Assembly (NCBI GenBank): GCA_905215965.1
Contig: CAJMSD010000005.1
Location: 1-64,000, forward strand
Reading direction: 5' to 3'
From: an uncultured bacterium
GTDB taxonomy: Bacteria > Bacillota > Clostridia > Oscillospirales > Ruminococcaceae
Length of the DNA: 64,000 bases
In this document: in pieces, positions 61,801 to 64,000 of the stretch
Layout: every line of letters begins with the position of its first letter
Numbering within the stretch: the first letter of the stretch is position 1
Made by a program: the position numbers and the translations under genes
Notes under the pieces: model-generated
Databases searched by the model: none
Told to the model about the DNA's origin: nothing
What the model saw: the letters and a program-made list of their open reading frames with translations, nothing else

Positions 61801-63894
61801 TTAGTTGGCATATGATTCAGGAAGTGAGTCTATCTGGAGTGTAAGAAGCTTCTGAACCGAAACAGCGTCATTTGCGCTTATTCCGTCGCCTCTCTGATAA
61901 ACGTCGGCAGCGTTGACAGCTTCGGCAGAAAGCGGATATTGCGTCTTGTCCGAAGCATTGCAGAGAATAAGTACAACGTCGTCCATTGTTGTCTCTCCGT
62001 CGAGATCGGCATCGCCGTAAATAATTTCGGTGGTTTCAGTGATTATTGAATAGTCGGTAAGCTTGATGTCAGCAAACTCTCCGCCGACTGCTGCCCACCA
62101 GATCTGTGCCTGAGCGGACGTTATGCCTTCGGGAATTTCGCTCATAGGAATGCTGACTTCAGTCTTGCCGTCGTCGCCGAGAACAGTTTCCCATGTTATA
62201 GAGCTCCAATCCTCGCCGTTCATAAATCCTACGCATCCGTTGGTTTCAGCTCCTGCATCACCCTCAAGATAAAGGACAAGATTTCCGTCTCTTGTATCGG
62301 CAGGCAGAGTGAGGTCATAATTCTGAACGGTGAAAATAGGATCGGTTGTCTCCTCAATTTCAGCCGCGTCGATAATTGAAACCATGGTGATAGTGGTTAC
62401 GCCGCTTGTTTTGAAGCAAAGCCAACTAAACTCCGTATCGGAAGACCATGATTTTTTAACGGTTTCGCCTGAAATATAAGCGATTCCTGCTTCCTTGTCT
62501 ACTTCGTACGGTGCAACCTCAGTCCAGCCGCCCCAGCTGCTGTCCATGAATGCAGCCACGGGAGCGTCGCCTGTAAACTTAACGGCAATATCCTTGCCTT
62601 CAAGCTGAGCCGGTGTTACAGCGTAATTTGCCGAGCAGAATTTTGATGAAGAAGCGTCGAGAAGCTCGCCTGCCGCATCATTGTAAAGAACATCGCCCTC
62701 GCTCATATCCTGATGGCTGTATGTCGGAGATTTTGAGCTGTTTCCCCATTTGATCGAAGGATCATTGATGACTTCCATCATAGTATCGACAACAGGCTCG
62801 GAGACATCGTACCACTCGTAAGAGTATCTGTTTATATAGCCGTGACATTCGCCCGGATCTGCGGAGTTTGTGATAGTGTTGTTATCCCAGAGAACGCAGG
62901 GAATACCGTAATTTTTTGCTTTTGTTATGTATGACTTAGCCCATTCGCAGCGAGCGTCGGTATTATTGAAGTTTGACGCGCTGAATTCTCCGATAACAAC
63001 CGGAATATTCTCTTCAAGGAAAGTTCTCTGGATATTGCTGAGTATGCCGTCCAGCTCATCGTTATAAGCTTCGGTAAATGTTTCGTGCTGTGCGCCTGCA
63101 CCTGTATTCATAGTAAAATTATACGGAGAATACGCATGAATGGAAACTGCAACAAAATCGTCGTCGGGAACTTCAAGCTTACTCATTATCGTAAGCTCGC
63201 TCGATGCGCAGTACGGCGGTATCATAAGAAGTCGGGTATCCTTATACGGAGATTCTATGCTGCGGACCGTATTAACAAAATCGGCGTTAAGCTTGTTTAT
63301 GGTGTCGACCTCGGACTGTTCCGGCCCCCACCATTCATGAGATGTACCGACAGCACGAGGCTCGTTCATACCCTCGAAAATGAGATGCTGGTCATAATCC
63401 TTGAATCTTTCGGCTATCTGCTGCCAGATCTTTATAAGCTTAGGCGACATTTCGTCATAAGCTGTGCCGATATCTGCTCTGTTCACCCATTCTTCATGAT
63501 GAAGATTGAGGATAACGTACATATCCTGACTATAGGCGTAGTCAACGACTTCCTGAACGCGGCTGAGCCATGATTCATTGATGTTGTTGTCCGAATCAAG
63601 ATGCGTATACCAAGTAGTAGGAACACGAACCGTATTGAAGCCCTTAGCCTTTACCGCATCAATAAGTTCTTTGGTTAATGTTGGATTGCCCCATGCGGTT
63701 TCGGACGGCGCGTCTAAGGAGTTGCCGATGTTCCAGCCGATCTGCATATTTTCAGTGATCTCGAATGCTGTCATTGTGTCTGCGGCAGCAGCCTCTTCAT
63801 CGCCGATAGGCGGAAGATTAAAAGCTGAGACCAAGCATACAGCCGCAGCCGAAGCGCTGATCAAGCGTTTGATAGTTTTAAATTTTGTAATCAT
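61801..63894 (-). CDS. GH5 endoglucanase with dockerin
   Basis: 697 residues, exported (signal peptide about 1-38). GH5 barrel (about 42-380) of the subfamily-4 type: acid/base Glu in FEGMNEPRAVG and nucleophile Glu in IPVVIGEFSA. Two beta domains follow (about 395-505 and 510-620), probably binding modules, then a dockerin (DADLDGETTMDD and DVYQRGDGISANDAVS) ending DSLPESYAN, almost the same end as the GH9 dockerin. It cuts beta-1,4-glucan or xyloglucan within a cellulosome-like assembly. GGGAGG precedes the ATG. Confidence 0.93.
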   Translation of the reverse strand: MITKFKTIKRLISASAAAVCLVSAFNLPPIGDEEAAAADTMTAFEITENMQIGWNIGNSLDAPSETAWGNPTLTKELIDAVKAKGFNTVRVPTTWYTHLDSDNNINESWLSRVQEVVDYAYSQDMYVILNLHHEEWVNRADIGTAYDEMSPKLIKIWQQIAERFKDYDQHLIFEGMNEPRAVGTSHEWWGPEQSEVDTINKLNADFVNTVRSIESPYKDTRLLMIPPYCASSELTIMSKLEVPDDDFVAVSIHAYSPYNFTMNTGAGAQHETFTEAYNDELDGILSNIQRTFLEENIPVVIGEFSASNFNNTDARCEWAKSYITKAKNYGIPCVLWDNNTITNSADPGECHGYINRYSYEWYDVSEPVVDTMMEVINDPSIKWGNSSKSPTYSHQDMSEGDVLYNDAAGELLDASSSKFCSANYAVTPAQLEGKDIAVKFTGDAPVAAFMDSSWGGWTEVAPYEVDKEAGIAYISGETVKKSWSSDTEFSWLCFKTSGVTTITMVSIIDAAEIEETTDPIFTVQNYDLTLPADTRDGNLVLYLEGDAGAETNGCVGFMNGEDWSSITWETVLGDDGKTEVSIPMSEIPEGITSAQAQIWWAAVGGEFADIKLTDYSIITETTEIIYGDADLDGETTMDDVVLILCNASDKTQYPLSAEAVNAADVYQRGDGISANDAVSVQKLLTLQIDSLPESYAN

Positions 63895-64000
63895 AATTCC
63901 TCCCGAAATATTTACAGGCTTATTTGTTCATTTTTACGATTGATCTGAACAAGCCTGAATAAAATATATTTAACAGAAACCCAGTGCAGAAGCCTCTGCC
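63895..64000. other. Upstream region of the GH5 gene
   Basis: Last 106 bases; contains the GH5 leader. An imperfect inverted pair AGGCTT..TGTTCA / TGAACAAGCCT lies at about 63914-63956. No gene seen. Confidence 0.4.

Overview
The window reads as a chromosome segment of a cellulolytic, low-to-moderate-GC Firmicute of the Ruminococcus type (Oscillospiraceae). The evidence is three dockerin-bearing polysaccharide or surface genes (a GH9, a GH5 and a broken leucine-rich-repeat gene), a GH1 beta-glucosidase, a CIRCE operator, and sporulation-associated genes (spoIVB, dpaAB, a spoIID-like gene, ytaF). Most of the window is ordinary housekeeping DNA. No rRNA, tRNA or CRISPR array was seen.

Layout. 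1-3.4 kb: edge of an accessory region with two secreted or surface proteins, a tyrosine recombinase, a pair of integrase-like dyad sites with opposite spacers, and a short promoter-terminator unit; it abuts a feoB that has lost its 5' half. 4.5-25.4 kb: core genes (spoIVB, ptsH, rimM-trmD, glyS, purB, a GntR/ABC cassette, a MacB-like ABC protein, a GH25 lysozyme, an acyl-CoA synthetase with its regulator, dpaAB, greA, lysS). 25.35-32.48 kb: a ~7.1-kb integrated element. 32.5-64 kb: hsp20 with CIRCE, rnhA-iscS-iscU, GH9 and LRR-dockerin genes, a long minus-strand run (two-component system, DUF1385, prmC, recA, recX, rimO, pgsA, regulator), citrate synthase, spoIID-like, birA, secDF, GH1, ylxM-ffh-rpsP-khpA, and the GH5 cellulase.

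The most interesting object is the 7.1-kb element. It sits inside the 3' end of lysS: the original last codons of lysS lie at its far end, and the element supplies a substitute C-terminus. It encodes a tyrosine integrase, an excisionase-like protein, an FtsK-like ATPase and a Rep with the motif order of eukaryotic-virus-like CRESS-DNA Reps (HUH endonuclease plus superfamily 3 helicase). Just upstream of rep is a 14-bp stem-loop whose loop carries CAGTATTAC, matching the NANTATTAC nonanucleotide at which geminivirus and circovirus Reps nick, in the same position relative to the stem. This points to an integrating, rolling-circle-replicating plasmid or integrative mobilizable element with a virus-like origin.

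Gene decay is visible: dpaA has an in-frame TGA 34 codons before its natural end, the LRR-dockerin gene has an in-frame TGA plus a -1 frameshift, feoB is half missing, and rnhA has no normal start codon. TGA clearly works as a stop in intact genes here, so these look like mutations (or assembly errors), not recoding.
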